The notes: a model not told the origin generated them from the sequence alone. Counted from the first letter of the stretch, positions 8,407-20,815 are shown. The stretch is DNA of 64,000 nt from Haberlea rhodopensis (GCA_907163345.1 CAJQUN010000036.1:2914001-2978000), one strand, 5' to 3'. Made by a program: numbers and translations.

Positions 8407-10818
8407 TCAAGTGCCGCAAGGGCCAGTGGGGGACGATTTTCCATCCTCCATGTGGTAATGTCGTAACCACTTCTCTTTCACAGTGAATAGTCCCCCATGG
8501 TCATCTCTCAGTTTGAAGGTGTCGAATGGTAAAACATCGACAACTTTGAATGGTCCAGCCCATGGTGCGTCAGACTCCCATGGAAAAAATCTCATCTTTT
8601 TCCTATTCATTAATACCGAGTCTCCTACACCAAATTTACCTCTTCTTTGTTGGCCATTCGATGTGACCTCCACCTTCTTCTCACTCTTACCCTGCATCGC
8701 ATCAACAGATAGTGTATCAATTATATTGACACTAAAACATCGGTGCTCAGTGCGTGTAGTGTTCACAACTTTGAACATATCATAAGTAACTTGATCCCCC
8801 CCTACTCGGAGGATCAACTTCCCTTCTTGGACATCTATCAATGCCCTTCCAGTAGCTAGGAACGGTCTTCCGAATATCAATGGCATGTCCGCCTCCTCCT
8901 TTATGTCTAGCACTATGAAATCCATCGGAATGGTGAATTTGTCAACCTTTACCGGTACATCCTCCACTATCCCATGAGGGTACTTGATGGACTTGTCTGC
9001 CATCTGCAATGAGACATTGATTGCTTTTAGCTCTCCTAAGCCCAGCTTCCTGTACACAGACAAAGGCATTAAATTAACACTTGACCCCAAATCACATAAA
9101 GATTTATTAAAAGATTTAGAATTTATTTTGCAAGGTATAGTGAAACTCCCTGGATCCTTTAACTTTGGAGGTGAATCATTTTCAATGACAGCTGAACACT
9201 CCTCGGTTAAGTTTATCATCTCATGCTCTCCCAGTTTCCGCTTTTTCGATAGAATCTCCTTTAAAAACTTAGCATAATTCGGCATGTGCCGAATAGCATC
9301 TATGAAAGGCATCTCAATATGAAGATTCTTAATCAATTCTAAAAATTTAGCAAATTTAGCATCGATCTTTGCTCTCTTATACGCAGCGGGGAATGGGGGT
9401 GGGATATCTACCTTAGCAGGTGTGATGGGTGTAGAGGTCTTAGTAGACTTACCTTTGTCGCGTGTTTGTCCCTCTTCTTGCTTGATGTCCGCCTCGCCTC
9501 TTAACTCTACGTGCACATCATTCTTCTCAGCGACCTCCTTTCCACTCCTCAACGTGATAGCATGGACTTGCTCCCTAGGTTTCGTCTCAGTGTCACTAGA
9601 TAGTGATCCTGGTGCTCGTTCGGCTACGATCTTTGCTAATTGTCCCATTTGGACTTCCAAGTTCTTTATCGATGCCTCATGATTGTTCATCCTTGTTTCA
9701 GCCGATGATATGAACTTAGTTAGCAGCTCCTCCATGCTTGGCTTTGGTGCATACCCCGGTGGTGGTTGGGGATAGTTCCTCGGCCCAGTATTGTACGTAT
9801 TTGGGTAGGGGTAGGTCTGTGGTGGTCGGTTCCCTACGAAATTAACAGCTTCATTAGTAGTAATGAATGGGTTACCAACCTGGCATTCAGTGCTCGGATG
9901 TCCTCCATGGCAAAGCTCGCATGTAACAGTTTGGACTTGCATTGCATGCATGCTCAAACTATCGATCTTCTTGTTCAACGCTTCCAACTGGGCAGCTAGG
10001 GTAGTGACTTCACTCACGTGATGCAATCCGACTTGCTTCTTTGGCACGTTCCTCTCAGACTGCCCTTGACAGCTATTAGCAGCCATCTCCTCCAACAGTG
10101 TATAAGATTCCTCGGGCGTCTTCCTCATCACTGTTCCTCCTGACGCTGCATCAATCATAGAACGATTATCAGAAAATAAACCGTTATAAAATGTTTGTAC
10201 CTGCAGCCAGATAGGGAGGCCGTGATGTGGGCATCTCCTCAGTAGATCTTTGAAGCGCTCCCAAACCTCATATAGTGTCTCTGGATCACATTGGGCAAAA
10301 GTAGTGATGTCATTGCGCATCTTGGCCGTCTTGGATGGTGGAAAGAATTTTGACAAGAACAACCGCGCCATTCCATCCCACGTGGTAATAGATCCTGCAG
10401 GCAACGATTGTAACCAAGATTTAGCTTTATCACGTAAAGAAAAGGGAAACAAACGTAACCTGATGGCGTCGTCAGTAACGCCATTATGCTTGAATGTATC
10501 ACAAATCTCCAAAAAGTTGGAGATGTGATCATTTGGATCATCTGTAGCAGCTCCCCCAAACTGGACCGAATGTTGGATCATCTGTATGATAGCAGGCTTG
10601 ATCTCAAAATTGTTAGCCTGTATGGTTGGTCTCGTAATACTCGACAGTGATCCATGGAATGCAGGGTGGGAATAGTCCATGAGTGATCTTGCAACTGGTG
10701 GTACCGGAATCTCCTCGGTATTAGCCATATGTGCTCTTGCTTGCCTTAGCCTCCTTTGACAAGTGCGTTCAATCTCGGGATCAAAGGGCTCAAATGTAGG
10801 GTTGCTACTCCTTGGCAT
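8407..10818 (-). CDS. A1: gag-protease fused to the C-terminal tail of integrase
   Basis: One uninterrupted frame of about 803 codons from ATG at 10818. An upstream TTG extends the frame 9 codons but is not a likely start; H has its ATG at the same place. Order, in approximate residues: Athila gag N-terminus with F-D-P-E-I-E-R-T (8-18); capsid-like retrotransposon gag domain (70-220); a CCHC-like knuckle C-E-L-C-H-G-G-H-P-S-T-E-C (about 300); low-complexity linker; aspartic protease with catalytic D-L-G-S-S (about 573) and the I-F-G-R-P-F-L-A-T strand (about 645); then, after about 60 residues, G-K-F-G-V-G-D-S-V-L-M ... W-A-G-P-F-K-V-V-D-V (about 725-803), which matches the C-terminal domain of Ty3/gypsy integrases. 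Everything between protease and this tail (RT, RNase H, integrase zinc finger and DDE core) is missing. The frame continues across the junction without a stop, so the fusion could be translated. It presumably builds particles and processes gag, with enzymes supplied in trans. Confidence 0.9.
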   Translation of the reverse strand: MPRSSNPTFEPFDPEIERTCQRRLRQARAHMANTEEIPVPPVARSLMDYSHPAFHGSLSSITRPTIQANNFEIKPAIIQMIQHSVQFGGAATDDPNDHISNFLEICDTFKHNGVTDDAIRLRLFPFSLRDKAKSWLQSLPAGSITTWDGMARLFLSKFFPPSKTAKMRNDITTFAQCDPETLYEVWERFKDLLRRCPHHGLPIWLQVQTFYNGLFSDNRSMIDAASGGTVMRKTPEESYTLLEEMAANSCQGQSERNVPKKQVGLHHVSEVTTLAAQLEALNKKIDSLSMHAMQVQTVTCELCHGGHPSTECQVGNPFITTNEAVNFVGNRPPQTYPYPNTYNTGPRNYPQPPPGYAPKPSMEELLTKFISSAETRMNNHEASIKNLEVQMGQLAKIVAERAPGSLSSDTETKPREQVHAITLRSGKEVAEKNDVHVELRGEADIKQEEGQTRDKGKSTKTSTPITPAKVDIPPPFPAAYKRAKIDAKFAKFLELIKNLHIEMPFIDAIRHMPNYAKFLKEILSKKRKLGEHEMINLTEECSAVIENDSPPKLKDPGSFTIPCKINSKSFNKSLCDLGSSVNLMPLSVYRKLGLGELKAINVSLQMADKSIKYPHGIVEDVPVKVDKFTIPMDFIVLDIKEEADMPLIFGRPFLATGRALIDVQEGKLILRVGGDQVTYDMFKVVNTTRTEHRCFSVNIIDTLSVDAMQGKSEKKVEVTSNGQQRRGKFGVGDSVLMNRKKMRFFPWESDAPWAGPFKVVDVLPFDTFKLRDDHGGLFTVKEKWLRHYHMEDGKSSPTGPCGT

Positions 10819-10978
10819 GCACCAAGAGATAGTACCCTGTAACAATCAACCAAAACAAAAAGAAACAGTAGAAGAGAAAAAAATCGAAAATAATAAAAAA
10901 AAACAAATGACTAAACTACAGTCAACTAATCTCGTTTGATATTATTAAAACTAGTCCCCGGCAACAGCGCCAAAAACT
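10819..10978 (-). other. A1: leader between primer site and gag, with tRNA-Asp primer binding site
   Basis: The minus strand reads TGGCGCTGTTGCCGGGGA at 10972-10955, 17 of 18 positions complementary to the 3' end of plant tRNA-Asp; this assigns the element to the Athila/Tat side of Ty3/gypsy. A pyrimidine/TTACAG stretch just before the gag start (about 10845-10830) resembles a splice acceptor, as does TTTGTGCAG in H, but no intron can be shown. Confidence 0.85.
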
Positions 10979-12623
10979 TGATCGCTATTATTTTAAACAG
11001 TATTTTGCAGTGTAGCGATTGTGTACCGCAAGTGCACGGTGTCAAGTTTTAGTATAATGATATGAAAAGTACGGATTGTCGAACCCACGAGGACTAGGAA
11101 ATAATTACCAAACTCCACTAGTTTAACTATATTTAGTCTACGATAACTGGTTGTGATTAATTAACTAAATTGACTAATGAACTCAAGATTAACCCAAAAA
11201 CACAAGAACGAATAAGAATAAAATCAGAAGAAACAATTATCAAGACTTTCGGTTCACCTAAGTAATCCCCCACAATTCACCTATTAGTTAATAATTGAAT
11301 TCAAACAATCTAAGGTGACGAGTTTTCCACATTTATCCAATATACTCTCTCGAGTTATATTAAACCTAATATCAAATTGCAGTAAGTCACTCTCGTGTAC
11401 TTATTTAACAACACAATATTGTATTAAGATCCGTGAAAACTTCTAGCTTTCGATTACTAGATATCTATAGCTATCACACGTGTATTTGACTTCATCTCTC
11501 GATATCAGTCTGAAATCCACGGCGTAAATCACTATATCGAATCACAATTTTATCTCTCGATCTCGATTGTAATTTAAATATCATTCAAAGATGTCCAAAC
11601 CCTTAAAAGCATGAAGAACAATGATCTAAGCACTTAGATAATAAGAATCAATCAAAAACATTCAATTAAAATCATGGGTTCATACAAAGGATCCCCCAAG
11701 TCTTGATAACAAACCTAGCCGACAATCTCCATCAAAACAATGCATAAACATGTTTTGCAACATTCTAAACATTAAAATCTAATGAAAATATAGAACTAAA
11801 GTTAGAAATACGGAAATAACGAGAGGCGTTGACTCCTTGCGTTGCTCCGCCGTCCCGTCTCTTCCGATGTGTCTCTTCTTCAATGGTTATGGTGTATGGA
11901 TGGTTGGAGAGGATGATGGGTGATGGAGGCTATGATGTCTAGGTCTGAATTATAATGTCCCCTTGAGTAGGTCTCGTCCGTCCCTTGTAAAAAAATCCCC
12001 TGCATCAAATAAGGAAAGCAGTCCAAAATTTCCAAAATTCATCAGGCGTAATTACGCCTCCGAAGTGGCGTAGTTACGCCTGTCGACGTGTCAACAAATC
12101 TGGCTTCCCGCGTGATAGGCGTAATTACGCCTACAAAATGGCGTAATTACGCCACTTAAATTTTCAAAAGCCGTGGACTAGGCGTAGTTACGCCTCAAAG
12201 TAGGCGTAATTACGCCTGTTGAATTAATTCAATGATGAAGGCCTTTTTTCAGCTTCTGGCGAGTTTCGTATTTTGGCCATAACTTTCTCATATGAACTCC
12301 AAATTTGATGAATCAGATGTCCACCCGAAGATAAGAGAAAGTTCTACAACTTTTATATGGACCACATTTCCAAAACATGGCTCGAACATATAGTAATTTG
12401 AGGAGAAAGGAGCAACATGTGTCTTGGATTCTGGTTTTTTCCTCTTTTCTTCAACTTTATTCATTCTTTCATCATTTTTGGTTCATTTCTTCTACTTTTA
12501 TGCATTTCAACATTGATTCCTGAAATATAGAAATATATACCATAAACCGTAAAATAATCCAAGAATCAACACCAAAACATATACATATCATAGCCTAAAA
12601 ACGCGTAATATTCAACCCTATCA
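10979..12623 (-). mobile_element. A1: 5' LTR (right copy)
   Basis: Same ends and order as the left copy. It contains the array at 12045-12216 (cores at 12045, 12067, 12118, 12140, 12181 and 12203) with the same 22/51/22/41/22 spacing. Confidence 0.95.
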
Positions 12624-12639
12624 ATTGATCTCTGTAAAA

Positions 12640-13092
12640 TAGAGATCGATCGTAGGGGAAAGAACCAGCTATTTTTTTTTTTTTGAAAAACAAAACATAC
12701 TAACAAAAAAACAAAAAAATTCGAATTGGGTTTCCTCCCAAGAAGCGCTTGGTTTATAGTCGTCAGCCAGACTCTTTTCCTCGCGATCTCAGTTTGCTCG
12801 CCGAGACGGACACCATCTACATCCCTCAGTTCATGTCCATAATAATGTTTCAATCGTTAGCCATTGACTTGAAAGGTTCGTCCATCCTTGCATTTCAACT
12901 CAATTGCCCCATATGATGATACTTTGTCAATGGTGAATGGTCCCGACCACCTAGATTTCAGTTTTCCTGGGAACAGCTTGAGGCGTGAATTAAATAACAA
13001 CACTTGTTGCCCAGGTACAAACTCTCTTCTCAAAATCTATCTATCATGCCATTTCTTGGTACGCTCCTTATAGATCTTTGCATTCTCATAGG
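12640..13092 (-). pseudogene. A: integrase C-terminal domain and tail (fragment)
   Basis: Minus-strand translation reads E-N-A-K-I-Y-K-E-R-T-K-K-W-H-D, a stop, then [30 protein letters not shown], and ends K-H-Y-Y-G-H-E-L. This is the conserved end of Athila/Tat integrase. It continues the piece at 38537-39560 after removal of B. At least two in-frame stops. Confidence 0.9.
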
Positions 13093-14504
13093 TATCATGA
13101 CCCAAAACTTTACATAATCATGCATACACATCATGGCATATATGAAATCATTCATACACATAATTGCATATATTTTGACATTTGATATGTGCATTGGACA
13201 TCATAGAGGGTGTGAATAGAATTGAATTGAAGAATAATAAAAAGAATATATATATTATTATGATAAAAAGAATAATAATAATATATATATTGAATAGAGG
13301 AGAATATATTGATTAAAATTGAATAGATATTGAATCTGATGAATAGATTTGTATATTGAATAAATTTAGTGAATAGATTGTAGAATATTGATTAAATTTA
13401 GACTAATATATGTTGAATAGATTTTTACTATATTGAATATTTGATATAATAGAAAACAAAAAGAATAGTAAATATATTGAATTGATTTAGTAAAATAGTG
13501 AATAAATTGGAAGATATGGCTTAAATTTAAGGAATAGATTTGAAGGGTATGTTGATAATTTTTGAAATTAAAAAAAAAATAAAGAAATTCGGGAACCGCC
13601 TAACCCAAAGTTTTGATATACACACATTTACACCGTGTAGTATGTGTAAATGACGTGAGTCATTGTAAGTGGGAAGAGAAAAAAAGAATCCGAGGTTTCG
13701 TCGATTTTCGGACTTCGAAACGACTTCAAAACTAGAAAATAAGTACATATATGGAATCCTCGCCTCGCTACCTTCCTTTTGAGATAGTTTTTCTTCACTT
13801 TTTCTTATGCTTATGTTATGGCTTAATTTGAAATAATGCCCAAAGATTATGAAATTAATATAACAATGATAAACAATAACTTGTGAGTATATCCTTATAA
13901 CTTGGCATTTAACTTTATATGATTATGTGATTTGTGTTATATGAGTACCTTGAATTGGTGAATGGACTGAGATAAATGCAATATGATGTGCAAGAACGAA
14001 ATTGAGTTCTTAAATGTACATGTTGGGACGTGATGTTATACGATCTATATGATGTTATTTATCGTATTATTACGATGTTATACATATGATTATGGCATGC
14101 ACATTCATAAGAGATTAAAGAACGCTGTTATGACCGCTAATGACCTTGAACCACGTGTTATTGCATTCTGAGTACGGTCAGAATTACAGAATCAAAGAAT
14201 ACAGATCCCGAGTTCATTGAACTCATGGGGATTATATAGTACAGAGTGACATGGTCATATCGTTATCACGAATTGTTCTTGGTATTAGTTGGTTTATAAC
14301 ATAATAATAATACGACATACATGTGCATCATTTCATTTTGTATGAATCATGTGAGTTGATGTACAGATTAATATGAATCATGTGATTATATTCATGTGCT
14401 TATGTGTATATGAATTATATGCTTATGTGATGTTAAATACTACATTATTTGAATATGCTCATTAAGAATGCAACTTACCAAATGCAATTGTTGTTTTTCA
14501 GTTG
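13093..14504 (+). mobile_element. B: 5' LTR, truncated at its 3' end
   Basis: It starts TATCATGACCC (right copy TGTCATGACCC). Homology to the right LTR runs to a TTTTTCAGTTG at about 14494-14504, matching 38240-38251, then stops. The A/T-rich part (13200-13500) repeats GAATAGATT-like words. It lacks about 250 bp present at 37335-37630 in the right LTR. Confidence 0.85.
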
Positions 14505-15335
14505 TTGTAAATAAAAGTTGCTATGACAGGAAGAAGCAAATGCAGCACCAGCTATGATTATCGGTAATTTTTCCATTTCTGGTTTAAAAGCTTATGTTTT
14601 ATTTGATCATGGTGCAACACATCCATTCATATCACAAACATTCATGATGCATTTGCATGATAAACCAGTATCATTGGGTAATGAGTTATTTGTTCAAACC
14701 CTAGTAGGGAGCATAATTGTTATAAATACTGTGTATCCAAATTTGCGGATACTGAAATGCATGCTACTTTAGTGGTCCGTTAAAGGATTTTGATGTGATT
14801 TTGGGTATAGATTGGCTAACGGAATATCATGCTAAGTTGGATTTTTTACCAAATAAATAGTACTGCAACTTCATGATCAGTCACATATAGTATTTAAAGG
14901 AAAAAGAAAAATCTTACCTACATGTGTAATAACTGCATCTACGGCATGCAAATTGGTTAACGGTGGTTGTGAAGCATATTTAGCTCACATTATAGATAGC
15001 AGATTATGTGGTTTGAAACTTGAAGATATTCTAGTGGTTCGAGAATATCCAGACGTATTTCCAGATGATTTACCAGGATTACCCCCAGATAGAGATATTG
15101 AGTTTACCATCGAAATACCGGTGTGTAAAGCGCCAATTTCTATTTCTCCTTACACAATGGCACATATTTGAATTAAAAGAATTGAAAACTCAGTTACAAG
15201 AACTGTTGGATAAAGGATTCATTAGACCAAGTATTTCACCATGGGGAGCACCTGTATTGTTTATTAAAAATAAGGATGGTACCTTGAGATTATGCATCGA
15301 TTATCGGCAGTTGAATCTAGTGACTATAAAGAATA
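14505..15335 (+). pseudogene. B: protease and N-terminal reverse transcriptase (fragment)
   Basis: The sequence begins inside pol: a retropepsin active-site region reading L-F-D-H-G-A-T-H-P-F-I (from D-T/S-G-A) at about 14600, then a frameshift region, then [10 protein letters not shown] and, in another frame from 15170, [19 protein letters not shown] and L-C-I-D-Y-R-Q-L-N (RT motifs). It breaks at K-N, where C is inserted; the next codons are at 32797. Frameshifts and a His replacing the Thr of the D-T-G triad make it inactive. Confidence 0.9.
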
Positions 15336-17669
15336 TGTAAGGACCCCCGTGCCCTTAACCCGTAATTAGTGCACTAATCACATAATCATATACATATGAC
15401 CACCTATGTTGAGAAATAACCACATGCTAACTTAGCATAATATACCAATAATAGAATTTCCCCGTTTATTTCATTTCATGTCATTTCCAGTTTCCCCCAA
15501 CTATAACCATTTAACATAACATGTACCCATGTAATACACTAATTACATTCTCAATTCATCTAGCAATTCCCAATTAATTGCATACCACAAATAAATGAAA
15601 AGAGAAAGGCACTTGCCTTCTTATACAACCCATGTACACATATACACTGCTCACATGCGAGCACCAAATAAACGTAAGCGTACGTAATGTATAAAATACC
15701 ATACTCCCAGCTCTGGTACCTCGATCCTGGAAGTACCTCCAATACATAGCTCGAGTTCAACTCCAAAGCCAACCACGAACCTGTTCACCTGTCTCAGCAG
15801 AGACAACCCCACACGGGGTGAGCAAATCAATACCACCAAACCAATAATCACAATAACATATTTCATAATTTACAAAAATGTAAATGCTATGAAATACAAA
15901 AATACTCCCTGGATGGCATCATCCTCATCCGGGATTCCCTGTAATGTCCCTGTTCTCAAAATAACCAAAATCATCAAATCCCTAATAGCCAGTTAATCAT
16001 TACATTGATTAACTAATCGTTTCCAAGTTCCAATATCAATCACATTAGTTCATTATCCAGTAATCTTAGATATTCCAGATGTCTAACCCACGATTCCAAT
16101 TCCTCACTTGCTCAATAGCAGCGGCATTCATATCTGATGTTCGCTCCATGGCGACAACATCCAAACTATCGCTCGCTCTAAAGCGGCACCATACAATTCA
16201 TATTATCAACCCATTTTATGTAACTGCATTCCATTTCCGTTATCCTTCCATTCAACACAATTATATTATATCATGCACGACAATTGCAATAATATATTAA
16301 AGATATGCTCGTACGTCATACGTACCTTATAATCCTGTAGTTTGAGTCCAACCTTGCCCGAGTCCCACGACCCGATGAGTTATGTGGTAACACATAAATA
16401 ACTCACAATTAAACACAAGCATGCAACCACGTGCCCAAGCACGTTCAAAACCCTCAAACCTATCGTCCATCCATGACGATTACCAAAATAAAAGCCCCCC
16501 GACTAAGCATGCATAATACCAAAAATATACCAATTTTATAAGTTAATAAATAGCCAAAGACTCAACCGAGAATCCCATTTTAATAAACATTGGCTCAAAC
16601 CAATCCATTTTAAAAGTATGGCATTCCCATTGGAATGTAGACATTGCCCCGGAAATGGGCCACTTAAACATCGATTCCAAAATCCCGACATTTTTCCGAA
16701 ATTTCCAAAAAAAAAAAAACAATTTCCTACGGGCGACAATCGATCGCCACTTTGCGTGATCGATCGCCCCTGTCTAGTGGGCAACAGCGCCCTATCGCGA
16801 TCGATTTCCAGTCCTCGCGATCGATCGCCAACTCGCTCACGATCGATCGTCGAGGCCACGCGACCGATCACCAGAACTGTTCATCGTCACCAAAAATTGA
16901 ACTGCTCGTCGCGATCGATCGCCACTCCTCGACGATCGATCGCCACTTGCGATTTTCCAAAAAACTCGAGCTTCCATGTGTTTTTCACACCCAAACTCAA
17001 AACCAACACCCCATACACCTTCAACACCTCAAATACATCATTTAAAACCAATAAAAACTTAAAAAACAACTCAACATTGGATTTTAACCAAAAATCCCCA
17101 AATTCCATAACCAATTCAAAACCCAACCAAACTCTACAATACCACTACCAAATCGAAGACAAAGACGAGGGGGAGATTAATACCTGATTATCTTTGAGAA
17201 AATTGGCTCCCGAGCCCAGCTACCAACGATTTTCTTCCAAGAGCAAAAGATGGGAATTGGCGGAAGGGTTTGAGCTAGAGAGGGAGGAGAGAGGGAAGGG
17301 TTCCGTGCCAAATGACGGAATACCGAGTCCACTTGGTATAGATAGTACCAAAACTCGAAAATACCAATCCTTCCACAAATACATCATGACTCATTAAAAT
17401 CATCTGTTTTCAATAATTACCTCCCAAACTCTATTTCCATTACCAGCCCCAGTACAAACTCCGGACCCCAAATCCCACTAAAGACCAAACTCCAAGGTTA
17501 TCATCACGACGAGAATACAATCTCATCCATTGGATCCAAAGACTCCAAATACCGGATTTAAAAATCCCCGGGAGTCCCAAAACCGCAATTAATTCATAAT
17601 TGCCACAATAAAAATCCATTAAGGATTATTACCACACCGGGATTAACACCATTAATCCCGGGCATCACA
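15336..17669 (-). mobile_element. C: 3' LTR (left copy)
   Basis: On minus it runs TGTGATGCCCGGG...GGGGGTCCTTACA. It contains the palindrome array at 16738-16941 and CGCT/AGCG short inverted repeats near 16105-16185. Confidence 0.92.
16738..16941. repeat. Palindrome array in C left LTR (GCGATCGATCGC word)
   Basis: Eight cores start at 16738, 16758, 16799, 16819, 16841, 16862, 16913 and 16934. Spacings are 20, 41, 20, 22, 21, 51 and 21: a pair, a quartet and a pair. Some cores have decayed (AATCGATC, GATCGATT, GACCGATC). Confidence 0.9.
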
Positions 17670-17670
17670 A

Positions 17671-17706
17671 TTATCCCCCACTAATAAAATTTTGTCCTCG
17701 AAATTT
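17671..17706 (-). other. C: polypurine tract and preceding AGGA-loop hairpin
   Basis: Minus AGTGGGGGATAA abuts the LTR. Just upstream in the sense direction, 17706-17687 folds as AAATTT-CGAGGACA-AAATTT. Confidence 0.75.
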
Positions 17707-20339
17707 GTGCGGCATACTCTACGTAACGCCGAGACCACGCAATCCAAACAGATCCACAATGTCGAATCATGAACATAACATGAACGACACACAACCGCGA
17801 GGGTACCGGCCTCGCACCAAAACCTGGAATGGAGTAAATCTCCCAAACTATCACAAACTCAAGAAAGGCGTCAGCATTTCCCCGATGCTCACCATTCAAA
17901 AGCAGTCGGTCAAACATAACTGCAAATCAAACGAATCACTCGTGATTTCAAAATAGATATCGTCCAATGATATCTCTACTATATAGCCAACGATGCTAAA
18001 TATACATCGTTACCAAAGTGGTCACCAGTATACCACAGTGTACCTTACCTACATCCGGTTCCCAATTTCCAATTACACCTCCATCAGAGGAGTACTTGCA
18101 CCACTTGCAACACTGATCGGGCAATTCACCGCTATCGATCAACACAAAATACATCTCTAAAGATGTATACATCCTCAAGTTCCAAGAAATCACATCTTGG
18201 TCCAACATAGCATCGAGACTCTACAAGGTCTCAAATTCCCGAAAGGACATGCAAGAACAATCAATTGTATTCCCGCCACACGTGTCAATCACGACACTAA
18301 CCAATCCAAATTCTGGCCATCCCTCGTTTACCCTAGGATTCAACAATCCTAACACAGGGAGGCTGTCGAATTAACCAGCAAGAATTTCCATGGCCCCAAA
18401 ACGCGACAATCCCTCCTCAGGGGAAGTCAAACGAGCCTCACAATTATCCCTTAGAATACATCATGCCATCGAGATTACCTATCTCAAGTGCCACAACCTC
18501 TCACCAGAGATTCGCCAAACCAAGCATACTAGTCCGATGCTCAGTCAAGGAACAATTAAATGCTGACATTCCTATACACATACTGGTATACATGCCTAAG
18601 TACCAATACAACATGCATACTCAAAGCAATAGACTCGGGTATATCCAATCATACCAAAGCTCCAACACCAACTATCAACTCCCAGTTATTCTCGCCTCGC
18701 GGAGAATAATGATTGACAGAACAACGACCAATGGTGTGATCCCAACATCAACACCATACAAACCGACTCATTGAATCTCCCAAAGATTCCAATCGGTAGG
18801 TATATCAATACCGCTTTCCTCATAAGGAAAATGTCATGAATCCATGACCCTCCAACCTCGAATCACCGTTCGGAAAACTGGATATATTTACACCAAAATA
18901 TATCTCGGAACCAAAATATGCAACTGGTTTAGAATAGTGCATCGAAACCACTATTACCAAATCGAAACCCGTATATGCCATGTATACTCATCCTAACAAT
19001 GCTCTGTACTAATACCATAGTACTACACAATCTCGAGCATTTCCTCAGAGACGTCTCCTCGAACGTCTCACCGAAAGGTAAGTAATCCATTACTCTGTCC
19101 AACACTAGTAATGCTTACCATGGCCGATTTACAATCAACCCACGACCGATACCAGCTGTCTCCATGACAGTACAATCCAAATCTCTCCAAGAGATAAAAT
19201 CAATATAGTAGTGTTACCCCACTAGCTATATCCCACAATTCCAATTGTGTCCCCCATTGCATTCCATATGCAAGATGCTCAACCAGAGCCAAAAATTGAC
19301 TTGTCGACACTCACGTTGGTACTCCCAACAGAATTGAGCTGTCCCAGTACAAGTCCCTTAACATTTGAGGTATAAACGTCCCCGTGAGGTATTCCCTGCC
19401 TCAAACCTCATGCGACATAATGATTACTAGAGTCCACTATTACCCTCATCGTATCATCATACGATTCACCAAACTCGGTTCTAGCGAGCAGTATAATGGC
19501 TACAACAAGCAAAATATATCACTGCAACAATACCTGGTTAGCAAATCGCTGCCTCCATAGGCTCATACCAAACCTACCAACGTGTCATACGTTCCATCCC
19601 GGTATTCCATACCGGGATGGAATTAGAGTATTGGGTTAGAGTATTGGGTTATCATCCAATATTTCTCCAATACCAATGCACAATGGACATCCCGATTCCT
19701 TACTCAACCCCAATGCAATCCTATCCATTAGGATTTATTTCCACACCCTCAGGGTGGGTGTGACCATGTCTACCACACGTCACATCGACAAGAGCGAGTA
19801 GTTTCCTCAATAACTACTCTTACTCACAATCACTTGGCCATAGCCATTCCAACGAGTATACCCAAATGTACCACTACTTGTAAAATATATAATTCAAATA
19901 TGTGCTGCGGTACACTTCCTGTACGGCGCACCCAATAATCTTCGAGCAACCTGCTCGGCATAAAGGTTTCGTCAACTAGTGACCCAGACACTACCATGTG
20001 CTCACCATTGGCACTCAAACCATACGACTAAATACATATACATAAATGTATCATTCATCAAAACGGCGCCACGCATCTACATAGACATCCACAATGTCAT
20101 CGTCATCCCGTGACGGTACCTGTCAACATACCAAAATAACATCGTCAACTCGTGACGATACATGTCGACACACGACATGCATAATCTCATCGTCAAGCGC
20201 GTGACGGTATATGTATAACAACGCATGACATCCACAATAATGCAAATAAAACAGTAATATACCATACCTCATTGCTAACAAGATAGCGGTATACCCGTAT
20301 TCCTTGCCCAGCAGCGATACGTAATCAGCATCCATCACT

Positions 20340-20800
20340 CGAAGGCGGCACAATCCCGAGCTATAAAATTAGTGGTATGAACTCTCGCTATATGAAATCA
20401 GCGGTATGAAACATCGCTATAGGGCCAGCGGCACAAATCCTCGCTATAGAATCAGCGGAATAGATCATCGCTATAAATATCCGGCGGTATGAACCATCAC
20501 CATAGATGTAGCGGAATGTACCATCGCTATATAATACCCGGCGGCATGAACCTCGCCAATAGAATAGCGGAATGAACCGTTGCTATGAATACACGGCGGC
20601 ATAAACCATCGCTAATAATCAGCGGCATAAACCATCATTATACAATCGGCGGCAAAAACCATCGCCATACAATCAGTGGCATAAACCATCGCCATACAAT
20701 CGGCGGGCAAGAACCATTGCCATACATTCAGCGGCATAAACCATCGCTATACAATCGGCGGCAAGAACCATCGCCAAAAATCAGCGGCATAATCGGAAAT
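20340..20800. repeat. Degenerate short repeats (AGCGGCATAAACCATCGCTAT-type)
   Basis: About 18 imperfect copies of a unit near 25 bp, built from CGGC(A/G)(G/T)A, ACCATCGC and TATACAATC words. The CGCT ... AGCG(G) pairing recurs, as in the LTRs of C, D and G. Confidence 0.8.
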
Positions 20801-20815
20801 GTATCGCCTTGTTCC

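Larger units (their letters stand above)
5260..12623 (-). mobile_element. A1: complete non-autonomous Athila-derived LTR element (gag-protease-integrase-tail)
   Basis: The two LTRs (1650 and 1645 bp) are near-identical with TG...CA ends on both strands (minus: TGATAGGG...GCGATCA). The TSD ATTGA is perfect at 5255-5259 and 12624-12628. A polypurine tract lies at 6910-6920, a tRNA-Asp primer site at 10955-10972, and there is a single long ORF. By eye the LTRs differ at roughly a dozen to fifteen sites, mostly single bases and small indels, so insertion is recent. Reverse transcriptase, RNase H and the integrase core are absent, so movement would need proteins from another element. Confidence 0.95.

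Noticed and set aside
10955..10972. tRNA-like sequences at primer sites (also 28228-28239, 43573-43590, 50299-50316, 60162-60173)
   Set aside because: Only the 12-18 nt complementary to tRNA 3' ends are present; no tRNA gene fold.
16536..17187. Open frames rich in R-D-R-S and S-R-S-I (also at 22436-22804, 29263-29631, 31798-32257, 58807-59136), resembling SR-rich proteins
   Set aside because: They are translations of the GATCGATC palindrome arrays and appear on both strands; the LTR context explains them.
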